Source: Shinella sp.
GTDB lineage: Bacteria; Pseudomonadota; Alphaproteobacteria; Rhizobiales; Rhizobiaceae
Assembly: GCA_003248775.1 (NCBI GenBank)
Contig: QFQX01000008.1
Span: forward strand, 71,569 to 135,568
Direction: 5' to 3'
DNA length: 64,000 nucleotides
Shown here: one piece after another, positions 25,298 through 34,759 of the stretch
How positions within the stretch are numbered: the first letter of the stretch is position 1
Layout: every line of letters starts with the position of its first letter
Notes under the pieces: generated by a model
Told to the model about the DNA's origin: nothing
What the model saw: the letters and a program-made list of their open reading frames with translations, nothing else
The model's database searches: none
Position numbers and translations under genes: made by a program

Positions 25298-27283
25298 ATG
25301 ATGAAAAACCGCACCGGATGGGTCGCTTTGTTGGTGCTGGGCGTCGCGACTCTGCTGATGGTGTTCTTCGTATTGCCGCGGATTTCCGAGACCGGCAAGG
25401 AAGCCGAAAAGCCGACGACGACGGCCGCCGACACAACCAAGGATACGGCAGCGAAGGCGGAAACGACGCTCGCCGAGGCCGGCAAGGCCGCGGCCGAGAA
25501 AATGGATCGCCTGAAGGCCGATGCGACGACCGCCGTTCAAGGCCTGTCGTCTCTGTTCGCCGACGGTAAAACACCGGCAGTCGAGGCCTTCACCTCGGCG
25601 AAGGCGGCCGCACAAAGCGCTCTTTCGGCGCTTTCGGCGCTTGAAATCCCGCAACTGCCCGACACAACCGCTATCGATACGCTGAAGAGCGCTCGCGACA
25701 ACGCCGCCAAGGCGCTGGCGCTGCTCGAAGCGCTGCCGCAGGATCCGACCGCAGCCAGCACTCTTTTGGGTCCGATCGAACATGCCCTCAAGGGCACCAC
25801 GCCCCCGGCCGCGCCGGCAACGGAAGCGCCGGCAGCGGCACCTGCAGACGAAAGCGCCTCGACGCTGCCGCGCTTCGACGTTCTTCGCGTAGAACCCGAT
25901 GGCTCGACGGTGATCGCCGGCAGTGCCGAGCCCGGCGCCAAGCTCGACATCGTCAGCGGTGACAAGACGGTTACCTCGGTACAGGTCGAGCCAAACGGCG
26001 ATTTCGTGGCCGTGCTGGACCAGCCATTGCCGCCGGGTGACCATGTTCTCGCCCTGCGCGTCACCGGCAAGGACGGCAAGACGGCGACATCCGAAGAGAT
26101 GGCGACCGTATCGGTCCCCAATTCGGCTGACGGCAAGCTGCTTGCAATGGTCACGAAACCAGGCGAAGCAAGCCGCATGATCACCCTGCCGGAAACAGTG
26201 AATTCCGAAGCCAAGCAGAGCCGTGTTGCGACGGACACCGCGACAGCCACCACTGCTGATGCCACGGTGCCTGCAGCCGCGACGCCCGCCCCTGCCGTAA
26301 AGGCCGAGATCCAGGTCAGCGCCGTTGAGATCGAAGGCAAACGCATCTTCGTCGCCGGTGAAGCGCCCGCTGGTAGCACCGTACGCGCACTGGCCGATGA
26401 AGCGCGGATCGGCGAAATCAAGACGGATGCAACCGGCCATTTCGTGATCGAAGGCACCATCGACCTGTCGGTGGGCAGCCATGTCATCACCGTCGAACTG
26501 CTGGACGATAACGGCAACGTCAAGGTGAAGGCTTCCGTACCGTTCGACCGCCCGGCCGGCGATCAGGTCTCGGTCGTCGCGCAGGCCTCCGGCGACGCTG
26601 GCGGCCTCGTTCCTCTGGAACAGGTGGCCTTCGAAAAGCAGCGCGATGCGCTGGCCAAGGCCTTCGCCATCCTCAAGGGTCTCTACGCCGACGGCAAGTC
26701 GCCTGCGATCGAGGAACTGGCCGCCGCCCGTTCCGCAACGGAAATCGGTCTCCAGTCCATCGCGGACTTCCGCCTGCCGTCATCGACGGGTCAGTCGCTG
26801 ATCGACTTCATCACGCAGGCGACAAGGGGGGCAAAGACCGCGCTTTCCGCGCTGCAGGCGATTCCGTCCGGCGACGTCAAGGCGATGGGTACCGCCCTGC
26901 CGAAGCTTGTCAGCCTGATCGATGCAATCCTTGCACCGGCAGCGCCCGCACCTGTTGTTGCAATTCTGGATCAGGGCCCTTCGACCGACGGCGCTTCCGG
27001 CACGACCGAGACTGCAACCGCCGAACCGAAGACAATCACGCAGGCTCCGCTGCAGGAAAGCCGCAACAGCGTCATTATCCGGCGCGGCGATACCCTTTGG
27101 CAGATCTCGCGCCGCGTCTATGGCCAGGGCGTCCGCTATACGACGATCTATCTGGCCAATGCCGGGCAGATCGCCAATCCGGACAAGATCGAACCGGGCC
27201 AGATTTTTTCCGTCCCGAACGAGGCCCTGCCGAACTCGGAAGAACTGCACCGCAAGCGGCTGCATGGCGAAAAGCTGAACTGA
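25298..27283 (+). CDS. LysM protein with Ig-like domains and duplicated helical module
   Basis: A 661-aa envelope protein. A transmembrane or signal segment lies at about 8-27. An Ala/Lys-rich helical linker follows. Two similar helical modules, about 79-165 (LFADGKTPAVEAF) and about 458-547 (LYADGKSPAIEEL), flank two Ig-like beta domains (about 191-276 and 338-417). A C-terminal LysM (about 590-642, IIRRGDTLWQISRRVYGQG) should bind peptidoglycan. The protein probably spans from inner membrane to wall. GGAGAGAAAG precedes the start. A terminator follows. Function beyond wall binding is unknown. Confidence 0.88.
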   Translation: MMKNRTGWVALLVLGVATLLMVFFVLPRISETGKEAEKPTTTAADTTKDTAAKAETTLAEAGKAAAEKMDRLKADATTAVQGLSSLFADGKTPAVEAFTSAKAAAQSALSALSALEIPQLPDTTAIDTLKSARDNAAKALALLEALPQDPTAASTLLGPIEHALKGTTPPAAPATEAPAAAPADESASTLPRFDVLRVEPDGSTVIAGSAEPGAKLDIVSGDKTVTSVQVEPNGDFVAVLDQPLPPGDHVLALRVTGKDGKTATSEEMATVSVPNSADGKLLAMVTKPGEASRMITLPETVNSEAKQSRVATDTATATTADATVPAAATPAPAVKAEIQVSAVEIEGKRIFVAGEAPAGSTVRALADEARIGEIKTDATGHFVIEGTIDLSVGSHVITVELLDDNGNVKVKASVPFDRPAGDQVSVVAQASGDAGGLVPLEQVAFEKQRDALAKAFAILKGLYADGKSPAIEELAAARSATEIGLQSIADFRLPSSTGQSLIDFITQATRGAKTALSALQAIPSGDVKAMGTALPKLVSLIDAILAPAAPAPVVAILDQGPSTDGASGTTETATAEPKTITQAPLQESRNSVIIRRGDTLWQISRRVYGQGVRYTTIYLANAGQIANPDKIEPGQIFSVPNEALPNSEELHRKRLHGEKLN

Positions 27284-27335
27284 CGATCAGAAAACGCCCA
27301 TTGCATTGGCGGGGGCTAGATCCTATTTGCCGAGA

Positions 27336-27367
27336 GGCGGCGGTCTGAACAGGACCGCCGCCTTTTA
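27336..27367 (+). terminator. Intrinsic terminator after LysM gene
   Basis: Perfect 10-bp stem GGCGGCGGTC / GACCGCCGCC with a 7-nt loop, then TTTTA. It lies between the LysM gene and the ABC exporter gene, so the latter likely has its own promoter in the remaining 30 bp or depends on read-through. Confidence 0.82.
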
Positions 27368-27396
27368 TCGTTTGCGCAAGGACGGGGCCGGTATTC

Positions 27397-29283
27397 ATGG
27401 CTGACAGGAAGAAGACGATTTCTGCTGACAGCAGCAACCCGATGGGTACGCTGGTCAATCTATGGCCCTACATGTGGCCCGCCGACAGGCGCGATCTCAA
27501 GATGCGGGTCGTCTGGGCGACCGTTTTCCTGATCGTCTCCAAATTCGTGTTGATCCTCGTCCCCTATTTCTTCAAGTGGGCAACGGATGCGCTGAACGGC
27601 AAGCTCGACATGGTCGGGCTGCTTCCCGCCTTCCTGCTTGGCGCGGTGGTGCTCGTAATTGCCTACAACCTCGTCCGCATCGCCCAGGTCGGCCTCAACC
27701 AGCTGCGTGACGCGCTGTTCGCCAGCGTCGGGCAATACGCGGTGCGCCAGCTTGCCTACAAGACCTTCGTCCACATGCACCGGCTTTCCCTGCGGTTCCA
27801 TCTGGAGCGCAAAACCGGCGGCCTTTCGCGCATCATCGAGCGTGGCACCAAGGGCATCGAGACGATCGTCCGCTTCACCATTCTCAATTCCGTTCCGACG
27901 CTGATCGAATTCCTGCTGACCGCAGTAATTTTCTGGTGGGGCTACGGCTTCTCCTATCTCGCCGTGACGGCCATCACCGTCTGTGCCTATATCTGGTTCA
28001 CCATCAAGGCCAGCGACTGGCGCATCAACATTCGTCGCGCGATGAACGACAGCGACACCGACGCCAACACCAAGGCGATCGACTCGCTTCTGAACTTCGA
28101 AACCGTAAAATATTTCGGCAACGAGGAGATGGAGGCCAAGCGCTTCGACGGCTCCATGGCGCGCTATGAAAAGGCCGCAACCGAAGTCTGGACCTCGCTC
28201 GGCTGGCTCAACTTCGGCCAGGGCGTGATCTTCGGCCTCGGTACCGCCGTCATGATGGTCATGTCCGCGCTCGCGGTACAGCGCGGCGACCAGACGATCG
28301 GCGATTTCGTCTTCATCAACGCCATGCTGATGCAGCTTTCCATCCCGCTCAACTTCATCGGCTTCGTCTATCGCGAGATCCGCCAGGGGCTGACCGACAT
28401 CGAACAGATGTTCGACCTCCTCGAAGTTCAGGCGGAAGTGGTCGACAAGCCCGGCGCGCCGGCGCTTGCCATCGCTCAGGGCAGTATCGCCTTCAAGGAT
28501 GTCCACTTCGCCTATGATCCGCAGCGTCCAATCCTCAAGGGCATTTCCTTCGAGGTGCCGGCCGGCAAGACGGTTGCCGTCGTCGGTCCCTCCGGCGCGG
28601 GCAAGTCAACCATCTCGCGTCTGCTCTATCGTTTCTACGACATCCAGCAGGGTTCGATCACCATCGACGGGCAGGATGTGCGCGACGTCACCCAGCAGAG
28701 CCTGCGCAAGGTGATCGGCATGGTGCCGCAGGATACTGTGCTGTTCAACGATACAATCGCCTACAACATTCGCTACGGTCGCCCGAGCGCCACCGATGCG
28801 GAGATCGAGCAGGCAGCGGAGATCGCGCAGATCAGCCATTTCATCCGCGATCTGCCCGACGGCTTCAAGACAATGGTCGGCGAGCGCGGGCTGAAGCTCT
28901 CCGGCGGCGAGAAGCAGCGCGTGGCAATCGCCCGCACGGTATTGAAAGCGCCGCCGATCCTGATCCTCGACGAGGCGACCTCGGCACTCGACACCACGAC
29001 CGAGCAGGAAATCCAGGCGGCACTCGACATCGTCTCGGAAAACCGCACGACGCTGGTGATCGCGCATCGTCTCTCGACCGTGGTCGGGGCCGACGAGATC
29101 ATCGTGCTGAAGGGCGGCGAGATTGCCGAACGCGGCACGCACTCCGCCCTGCTGGAAAAGAACGGGCTCTACGCCTCGATGTGGAACCGCCAACGCGAAG
29201 CGACCCAGGCGGAAGAACATCTGCGGCAGGTGCGCGAGAGCGACGAACTCGGGGTGGTGGTGCGCAAGGCCCCGGCGAGCTGA
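27397..29283 (+). CDS. Atm1-type ABC transporter (fused permease-ATPase)
   Basis: A 628-aa half transporter. Six transmembrane helices span about 35-320 and the ATPase about 355-595. Walker A GPSGAGKST, signature LSGGEKQR, Walker B ILILDEATSALD and the H-loop IAHRLST are intact. The N-terminal pattern (LWPYMWPADRRDLKMRV) and FNFE-like substrate region LNFETVKYFGNEEMEAKRF match Atm1/HMT1 proteins. These export glutathione-linked metals or persulfides and affect Fe-S or heavy-metal homeostasis. Works as a homodimer in the inner membrane. Confidence 0.92.
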   Translation: MADRKKTISADSSNPMGTLVNLWPYMWPADRRDLKMRVVWATVFLIVSKFVLILVPYFFKWATDALNGKLDMVGLLPAFLLGAVVLVIAYNLVRIAQVGLNQLRDALFASVGQYAVRQLAYKTFVHMHRLSLRFHLERKTGGLSRIIERGTKGIETIVRFTILNSVPTLIEFLLTAVIFWWGYGFSYLAVTAITVCAYIWFTIKASDWRINIRRAMNDSDTDANTKAIDSLLNFETVKYFGNEEMEAKRFDGSMARYEKAATEVWTSLGWLNFGQGVIFGLGTAVMMVMSALAVQRGDQTIGDFVFINAMLMQLSIPLNFIGFVYREIRQGLTDIEQMFDLLEVQAEVVDKPGAPALAIAQGSIAFKDVHFAYDPQRPILKGISFEVPAGKTVAVVGPSGAGKSTISRLLYRFYDIQQGSITIDGQDVRDVTQQSLRKVIGMVPQDTVLFNDTIAYNIRYGRPSATDAEIEQAAEIAQISHFIRDLPDGFKTMVGERGLKLSGGEKQRVAIARTVLKAPPILILDEATSALDTTTEQEIQAALDIVSENRTTLVIAHRLSTVVGADEIIVLKGGEIAERGTHSALLEKNGLYASMWNRQREATQAEEHLRQVRESDELGVVVRKAPAS

Positions 29284-29302
29284 CGGTCGTCACCATAGCC
29301 TG

Positions 29303-30592
29303 TCAGACGGCAAGACGGATCTGGTTTCGCCCTTCCCTCTTGGCGAGATAAAGGGCGGTATCCGCGCGTTTCAACGCGTCATCCAGGTTTTCGGCATTCG
29401 CGTCGAACCGGGCAAGGCCTATGCTGACCGTGCCGGCTACGGATGACAGCACATCGACCCGGCAGAAGCGTTCAACCTCGCGGCGCATGTCATCGGCCAG
29501 CGCTGCGGCATCCTTGAGAGACAGTCCTGGAAAGAGTGCATAGAACTCCTCGCCACCGGCGCGGGCGACGATATTGTCCTCGCCGATGGTGGCTTCGAGT
29601 ACCTGCGACACCGTTCGCAATACGTTGTCTCCCTCGGAATGACCAAGGCGATCGTTAATCAGCTTGAACTGGTCGACGTCGATGATCGCGACCGAAACGG
29701 GACTTGCCCCGTTCCGCGCCCATTCGGCGGCATCCTCGGCAAGCTGAAAGAACTTGCGGCGGTTATACGCATTGGTCAGCGGATCGCGCTCGGCGGCATC
29801 GATCAACTGGGTCTCGAGACGCTTGCGGTCGGTAATGTCGAGGATCGCGCCGGCAATGCCGTATACACCCTGGTTACGGCTCTTGATTACCGCCTTCTGG
29901 AACTCGACGAAACGCATGTCCCCGTTGGAGTGACAAACCTTGCTTTCGTAAACCTGCACGCCTCCGCTATCGAAAAGCGCGTCGTCGGCCGCCTGATATC
30001 GTCTCGCGATCTCCGCGGGCGCGACATCATAGACGGATGCCCCCAGAATCGTTTCAAGCGGCAGCCCGAGATATTCGGCAAAGGCAGAGTTGCAGCCGAC
30101 ATAGACGCCTTCCACGTTCTTGAAAAAGATCGGCGTCGGCAGATGGTCTATGCAGGCCTGCAGATAGTCGCGTTCCAGCGCGACATGTCCCACCTCGTCC
30201 TCCGCCCGGCGCGTACGCTCCTGCGCCTTGCGGGCACGAGAGAGACAGCGCGCGATGACGGAATCGTCGAGATCGGACAGCACATCGTCCGCGCCGAGAT
30301 CGAGAGCGCGGTCGAACCAGTCCGAGCCGAGATTTTCCTCGACAACAATGACGAGATAGGCGCGCTCCCCCAGAGTGCGGCGCAGATCGCGGATATCGGC
30401 CCCAAGGCTTTCACGGGTGAGAGGAGCGAAAACAACGACAGAACCGGCAATTCTGTGTGCCTCCTGCCTTGTGACCACTGCAGCCCCTAGCAAGGCTGGG
30501 GGAACAGAACAGGCCGGGCCAGCGATCCAGAGCAGATCGCCGCGCTCCCTGTGCCGCATATCTTCGTCAGAAGTCTTTCCAGCCCTACGCAC
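29303..30592 (-). CDS. PAS-GGDEF diguanylate cyclase with degenerate receiver-like N terminus
   Basis: Up to 429 aa. The N-terminal 115 residues resemble a CheY-like fold (VVVFAPL, LVIVVEE, GADDVLSDLD) but lack a clear phosphoacceptor pattern. A PAS domain follows (about 145-260, LPTPIFFKNVEGVYVGCN) with a PAC end. The C-terminal GGDEF domain has an intact active site RAGGEEF near 342-348, so c-di-GMP synthesis is expected. GTG at 30592 or ATG at 30559 could be the start; neither has a good ribosome site. It converges with the Atm1 gene. Confidence 0.9.
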   Translation of the reverse strand: MRRAGKTSDEDMRHRERGDLLWIAGPACSVPPALLGAAVVTRQEAHRIAGSVVVFAPLTRESLGADIRDLRRTLGERAYLVIVVEENLGSDWFDRALDLGADDVLSDLDDSVIARCLSRARKAQERTRRAEDEVGHVALERDYLQACIDHLPTPIFFKNVEGVYVGCNSAFAEYLGLPLETILGASVYDVAPAEIARRYQAADDALFDSGGVQVYESKVCHSNGDMRFVEFQKAVIKSRNQGVYGIAGAILDITDRKRLETQLIDAAERDPLTNAYNRRKFFQLAEDAAEWARNGASPVSVAIIDVDQFKLINDRLGHSEGDNVLRTVSQVLEATIGEDNIVARAGGEEFYALFPGLSLKDAAALADDMRREVERFCRVDVLSSVAGTVSIGLARFDANAENLDDALKRADTALYLAKREGRNQIRLAV

Positions 30593-30905
30593 TCGTTCGT
30601 CCAGTTCATTGCGCGGGAAAGAAGGCTCCGCACGTCACGGTCTGCAATGCATACCCGCCATTCCTAGCGGGTAATCGTTGACGGAAGGTGCACAGATCTT
30701 CAACTTTGCGGCGGCGCAGCATGGAACGTCCGATGCTCCCCACATACAGGACCGAATGTCGCGTAAACAGGCTTTGAAGGCCGCAAGCATTGCCCCGGAA
30801 GCGCTTTCGGGTTAGTCAGCAGCCACCAATCGGGAGTCCTTACCCTTGCTGCAAGCGCGAGGGCATGGATTTCAAGACCCGTAACAGCAACGACGCGAGG
30901 TAATC
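30593..30905. other. Gap upstream of psd
   Basis: About 310 bp between divergent diguanylate cyclase and psd genes. It must hold both promoters. A short hairpin CCCGC / GCGGG occurs near 30655-30672. GAGGTAATC directly precedes the psd ATG. No gene seen. Confidence 0.4.
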
Positions 30906-31604
30906 ATGGATCTGTTCGATAGCATTCGTAAGTCCATCGTGCCGGTGCACAAGGAAGGTTATCCCTTCGTTGCAGCATTCTTTGTGGCCTCCCTCATCCT
31001 CGGCTGGCTCTTCGAGCCGCTCTTCTGGGTCGGCTTCGTACTGACGCTGTGGTGCGCCTACTTCTTCCGCGACCCGGAACGCGTCACCCCGCAGGATGAC
31101 GATCTGGTCATCAGCCCGGCCGACGGTCGCGTATCGGCCATCCAGATGGTCGCGCCGCCGGAAGAACTGGGCCTCGGAAGCGATCCGATGCTGCGCATCT
31201 CGATCTTCATGAACGTCTTCAACTGCCATGTGAATCGCGCCCCCGTGCGTGGCCGCGTCACCAATGTCGCCTACCGTGAAGGCAGCTTCCTCAATGCGGA
31301 ACTCGACAAGGCCAGCCAGGAAAACGAACGCAACGGTCTCGTGATCGAAAGCACTCATGGAGAAATCGGTGTCGTGCAGATCGCCGGTCTCGTCGCACGC
31401 CGGATCGTCTGCTGGACCCATGTAAACGAACCGCTGGATGCCGGAGAACGTTTCGGCCTGATCCGTTTCGGTTCTCGCCTCGACGTATTCCTTCCGGCAG
31501 GCGCGGAACCGCGCGTCTCCCTTGGCCAGACGGCCATTGCCGGCGAAACCGTGATTGCCGAGTTCGGCTCCTCCAAGGGCCCGGTCGTCAGCCGTCGAAG
31601 CTGA
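30906..31604 (+). CDS. psd: Phosphatidylserine decarboxylase proenzyme
   Basis: A 232-aa short-type decarboxylase making phosphatidylethanolamine from phosphatidylserine. The proenzyme cleaves itself before the Ser of LIRFGSRLDVFLP (about Ser190) to form the pyruvoyl group. N-terminal hydrophobic segments (about 18-58) tether it to the inner membrane. The conserved FMNVFNCHVNRAPV is present. It is 22 bp upstream of pssA, giving a two-step phospholipid operon. Confidence 0.95.
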   Translation: MDLFDSIRKSIVPVHKEGYPFVAAFFVASLILGWLFEPLFWVGFVLTLWCAYFFRDPERVTPQDDDLVISPADGRVSAIQMVAPPEELGLGSDPMLRISIFMNVFNCHVNRAPVRGRVTNVAYREGSFLNAELDKASQENERNGLVIESTHGEIGVVQIAGLVARRIVCWTHVNEPLDAGERFGLIRFGSRLDVFLPAGAEPRVSLGQTAIAGETVIAEFGSSKGPVVSRRS

Positions 31605-31626
31605 TCGCATCGCGGGAGCAAGGCAC

Positions 31627-32478
31627 ATGCAGACAGCACAGCAACAGCCCGAGGGCACAGCCAAGGATGATGGTTCGCGAGGCCCAAGGCTTCGGGAGAT
31701 CCCGCTGCGGCTTGTCGTTCCGAACCTGATCACCGTGCTGGCCATCTGCGCCGGCCTGACCGGCATTCGGCTCGCCTTCGAAAACCGCTACGAGCTGGCG
31801 GTAATGATGGTGCTGGCAGCAGCCTTCCTCGACGGAATCGACGGGCGAATCGCCCGCATGATGAAGGCGACCTCCAAGTTCGGCGCCCAGATGGATTCGT
31901 TGGCCGATATCGTCAACTTCGGCGTGGCCCCTGCACTTGTGCTCTATGCCTTCATCCTTGATCAGGCCCGCTCGCTCGGCTGGATCGCCGCCCTGCTCTA
32001 TGCGATTGCCGCCGGCCTCCGGCTTGCGCGCTTCAATGTGATGGCGGAACGGGAGACCAAGGCTCCCTGGCAATCGGAATATTTCGTCGGAGTACCTGCG
32101 CCTGCCGGCGCGATGCTGGTGCTGTTGCCAGTCTATCTCGGTTTCCTCGGCGTACCACCGACAGCACCTGTAGCCTATGCCGGGTCCGTCTACACCGTCC
32201 TGATCGGCTATCTGCTGGTCAGCCGCCTGCCGGTCTGGTCTGGCAAGTCGGAAACGAGCCGCATCCGCCGCGATCTCGTATTGCCGATGATTCTCGGTGT
32301 CGTTCTCTACGTCGCCCTGCTGATGAGCTTCACCTTCGAGGTTCTGTCGTTCACCGTGCTCGCCTATCTCCTCTCTCTCCCCTTCGGCGCACGCGCCTGG
32401 CGTCGCCGTTATGGCACGCTGACCATCGGCGAAGAGGGGCACGAGATCGGGCTGACCGAAATCGACCGCGGTCTCTAA
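31627..32478 (+). CDS. pssA: CDP-diacylglycerol--serine O-phosphatidyltransferase
   Basis: A 283-aa integral membrane enzyme making phosphatidylserine. The CDP-alcohol phosphotransferase motif D-x2-D-G-x2-A-R-x8-G-x3-D-x3-D is complete in DGIDGRIARMM...FGAQMDSLADIV. About seven hydrophobic helices follow the start of the domain. ATG 31627 has GGGAG upstream and removes an implausible N-terminal extension. Operon with psd. Confidence 0.95.
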   Translation: MQTAQQQPEGTAKDDGSRGPRLREIPLRLVVPNLITVLAICAGLTGIRLAFENRYELAVMMVLAAAFLDGIDGRIARMMKATSKFGAQMDSLADIVNFGVAPALVLYAFILDQARSLGWIAALLYAIAAGLRLARFNVMAERETKAPWQSEYFVGVPAPAGAMLVLLPVYLGFLGVPPTAPVAYAGSVYTVLIGYLLVSRLPVWSGKSETSRIRRDLVLPMILGVVLYVALLMSFTFEVLSFTVLAYLLSLPFGARAWRRRYGTLTIGEEGHEIGLTEIDRGL

Positions 32479-32679
32479 GACACTCCTGCTCCCCTCTCCT
32501 GTTTTCATGGGTTTTCCTGCCGGCCGGGCGCTTTCGCCATGCCGCTGATCGCGGAATATGGTCGATATTGACTAAATTTGATTTGAGTCATTGGAAACGT
32601 CACGGTTTTGTCATGATCTACTCAGAGAGAGCGAAAATAAGAAGACTGAGACTTTAGGAAACGCCCACAGGAGCATGAG

Positions 32680-32814
32680 ATGCAGAAGAAAACTTCCGCC
32701 GAGGGGAAGCCGGCAAGCAACAATCTGACCTCCCATTACAGGCCACTCGGCCTGAAGGCGGTATTGGCCGCAGCGCTGATGTTGAAGCGCAAGCCCGCCA
32801 AGCAGATCGCCTGA
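32680..32814 (+). CDS. 44-aa basic small protein
   Basis: A small gene with an AGGAG ribosome site 6 bp before its ATG. The product has a polar basic N terminus, then SHYRPLGLKAVLAAALMLKRK and ends KPAKQIA. About 200 AT-richer bases upstream (32479-32679) can hold its own promoter and the end of the pssA transcript. It ends 6 bp from the convergent SRAP gene. Family not recognised; the YRPLGLKAVLAA stretch looks conserved-like. Confidence 0.55.
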   Translation: MQKKTSAEGKPASNNLTSHYRPLGLKAVLAAALMLKRKPAKQIA

Positions 32815-32820
32815 ACAAGC

Positions 32821-33585
32821 TCAGAACAGACTGAGCTGACCACTATTCGCCTTGCTGACCGGCGTTTTCGCCGGCGGAAGGCTATTGCCAACCGGTTCCT
32901 GGATCTCGGGACCGGTGTTGGCGACCTTGTTGACAAGGTTTGAGACGGGCACCGCCTCGAAAAAATCCTCCTCCGCTGGCACCATGAGATCCGCGACATC
33001 GCGCGGTTCACCCGACTTGCAATCGAGCCAGCGGGTGTAATCCTCCGGCTTGATGACAACCGGCATTCGGTCGTGAATACGGCCTATCGTGCGATTGGCC
33101 GATACCGTCAGGATCGCGCCGGTATCCACCTCGGAGCCGTCGGCGGAAGACCAGGTTTCCATCAGTCCCGCAAAAGCGACAATCCGGCCATTGCGTGGAC
33201 GGATCCAGTAGGCTTGAGACGCCTCTCCGCTTTCCTTGTCGGGACGATGCCACTCGTAGAAACCCGAAGTAGGTACAAGCACCCGTCGATGGCGCATGGC
33301 CGCACGAAACGAGGCCTTGCCGATGGCTGTTTCCGACCGTGCATTGATGAGCAGCGGAAAGTCGCGCGGATCCTTGACCCAACCCGGCAGGAAACCCCAG
33401 CGCACGAGAACGGCCTGACGCTCCGGCAGGTTGCTGCCGGGTTCTCGCCTGTCGCTGGCAACGACAATCAGGATCGGCTGAGTCGGGGCAATATTGTAGC
33501 GGGCCGGAAATCCTTCAAGCTCCACGAGCCCGAAAGTTTCCCGCACCTCGTCCGGCGTTACCGTCAATGAAAAGCGTCCGCACAT
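32821..33585 (-). CDS. SRAP-domain protein (YedK/HMCES type)
   Basis: A 254-aa protein that crosslinks to abasic sites in single-stranded DNA. The start is fixed by the catalytic Cys2 (MCGRFSLT), which must be exposed after Met removal. Other SRAP residues are seen: NARSET, the Glu of FYEWHRP and the His of RIHDRMPVVI. A C-terminal tail of about 40 residues ends with KANSGQLSLF. Longer upstream reading is not real because it would bury Cys2. Confidence 0.93.
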   Translation of the reverse strand: MCGRFSLTVTPDEVRETFGLVELEGFPARYNIAPTQPILIVVASDRREPGSNLPERQAVLVRWGFLPGWVKDPRDFPLLINARSETAIGKASFRAAMRHRRVLVPTSGFYEWHRPDKESGEASQAYWIRPRNGRIVAFAGLMETWSSADGSEVDTGAILTVSANRTIGRIHDRMPVVIKPEDYTRWLDCKSGEPRDVADLMVPAEEDFFEAVPVSNLVNKVANTGPEIQEPVGNSLPPAKTPVSKANSGQLSLF

Positions 33586-33741
33586 GCAGTGATCCATGCC
33601 AGCCGGCATCAGGGCGGTCAAGCAGAGGCCGGAATGACAGAACACCAATTCCCTTGCGGTCGCGAGCGAATAACCCGATATTCGCCGAAATACGAAGCTT
33701 CGACGAATCCGGATCGTCGGCGGCTCATTTGCAGAGACCTC

Positions 33742-34170
33742 ATGCCGACACAAAGCCAACCCCGCCTTGCCTCATCCGCCATCGTCGAACGTGACGGCCG
33801 CTTCCTGCTGGTCAAACGGATGAACCCGCCGGCGGCCGATCTCTATGCCTTTCCGGGCGGCAGAGCCGAGCCGGGCGAGACGCCGGCGGAGACGGCTATC
33901 CGCGAACTTCTCGAGGAGACCGGCATTCTGGGCAGCAATCCGCGACTTTTCGAGGAGCTGGAGCTTCTGCCGGAAGAAGGTGTCGCCGGGAGCCACTTCC
34001 TTCTGTCGGTCTTCCGCCTCGACGCCGACATGGAGACGGTCGTGCGCGCCGACAGCGACGCGGCAGAGGCCGGATGGTTTCTGCCGGAAGAGATATATTC
34101 CCTGCCCGTTCCGCCAAGCGTTCGCGCCTGTGTGGAACGGCTTGCGGAAGGATCGGAGAGACGCGCATGA
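33742..34170 (+). CDS. Nudix hydrolase
   Basis: A 142-aa hydrolase with a complete Nudix box: G-x5-E-x7-REULEETG in GGRAEPGETPAETAIRELLEETGI (about residues 39-62). It would cleave a nucleoside diphosphate linked to another group; substrate unknown. ATG 33742 sits at the beginning of the domain. It overlaps the next gene by ATGA. Confidence 0.9.
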   Translation: MPTQSQPRLASSAIVERDGRFLLVKRMNPPAADLYAFPGGRAEPGETPAETAIRELLEETGILGSNPRLFEELELLPEEGVAGSHFLLSVFRLDADMETVVRADSDAAEAGWFLPEEIYSLPVPPSVRACVERLAEGSERRA

Positions 34171-34667
34171 CGAAGGCCCGCTCTGCCTGCGCGGGCCGTA
34201 TTGGCCTGCATTTTCGGCACGACCGCGATCAGCCCCGCTTCAAGGTTCTCCTGGGCGGGCTGCTGACTGCCGCCGCCATCGGCTGCGCGGTCTTGCCGGC
34301 TGGGGCACAGGACAAGGCAGCGAAGAATGCACCGGTCGAGACGGTCGCACCGGAAGAGAAACCGGCGCCTTACGACGACCGCCTTGCCCGGCTTTCCGAG
34401 ATCATGGGCGCGGTTCACTACCTGCGCAATCTCTGTGTCGCCGGTGGCGAACCGGAATGGCGCGAAGCAATCCAGAAACTGATCGAATCAGAGACGGCGA
34501 CGGAACCGAAGCGCAAGGCGCGAATGATCGCAGCCTACAACCGCGGTTACCGCTCTTTTGCCTCGGTTTACACCACCTGCACCCCGGCAGCGGCGACGGC
34601 GGAAGAGAATTACCGTAACGAAGGCGCAACACTCGCTGTTGAAATTGCCTCCCGCTTCGGAAATTAA
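34167..34667 (+). CDS. TIGR02301-family exported protein
   Basis: A 166-aa protein restricted, as far as I recall, to Rhizobiales. A long N region is followed by a hydrophobic segment (LLGGLLTAAAIGCAVLPAGAQ, about 31-51) acting as signal peptide. The mature part has the family pattern YDDRLARLSEIMGAVHYLRNLC and AAYNRGYRSFASVYTTC with two conserved Cys. Coupled to the Nudix gene by a 4-bp overlap. Function unknown. Confidence 0.85.
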   Translation: MTKARSACAGRIGLHFRHDRDQPRFKVLLGGLLTAAAIGCAVLPAGAQDKAAKNAPVETVAPEEKPAPYDDRLARLSEIMGAVHYLRNLCVAGGEPEWREAIQKLIESETATEPKRKARMIAAYNRGYRSFASVYTTCTPAAATAEENYRNEGATLAVEIASRFGN

Positions 34668-34759
34668 CGATAAATTAACCTGTTTTACCTTCCAGCCGTG
34701 TCGTTTCGGCAAAAGGCTGCTAAAGTTATTAATAGCTGAGTAAGGAATAGAGTAAGCCC

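Noticed and set aside
33586..33759. Longer N terminus for the SRAP protein
   Set aside because: SRAP proteins need Cys at position 2, which fixes the start at 33585.
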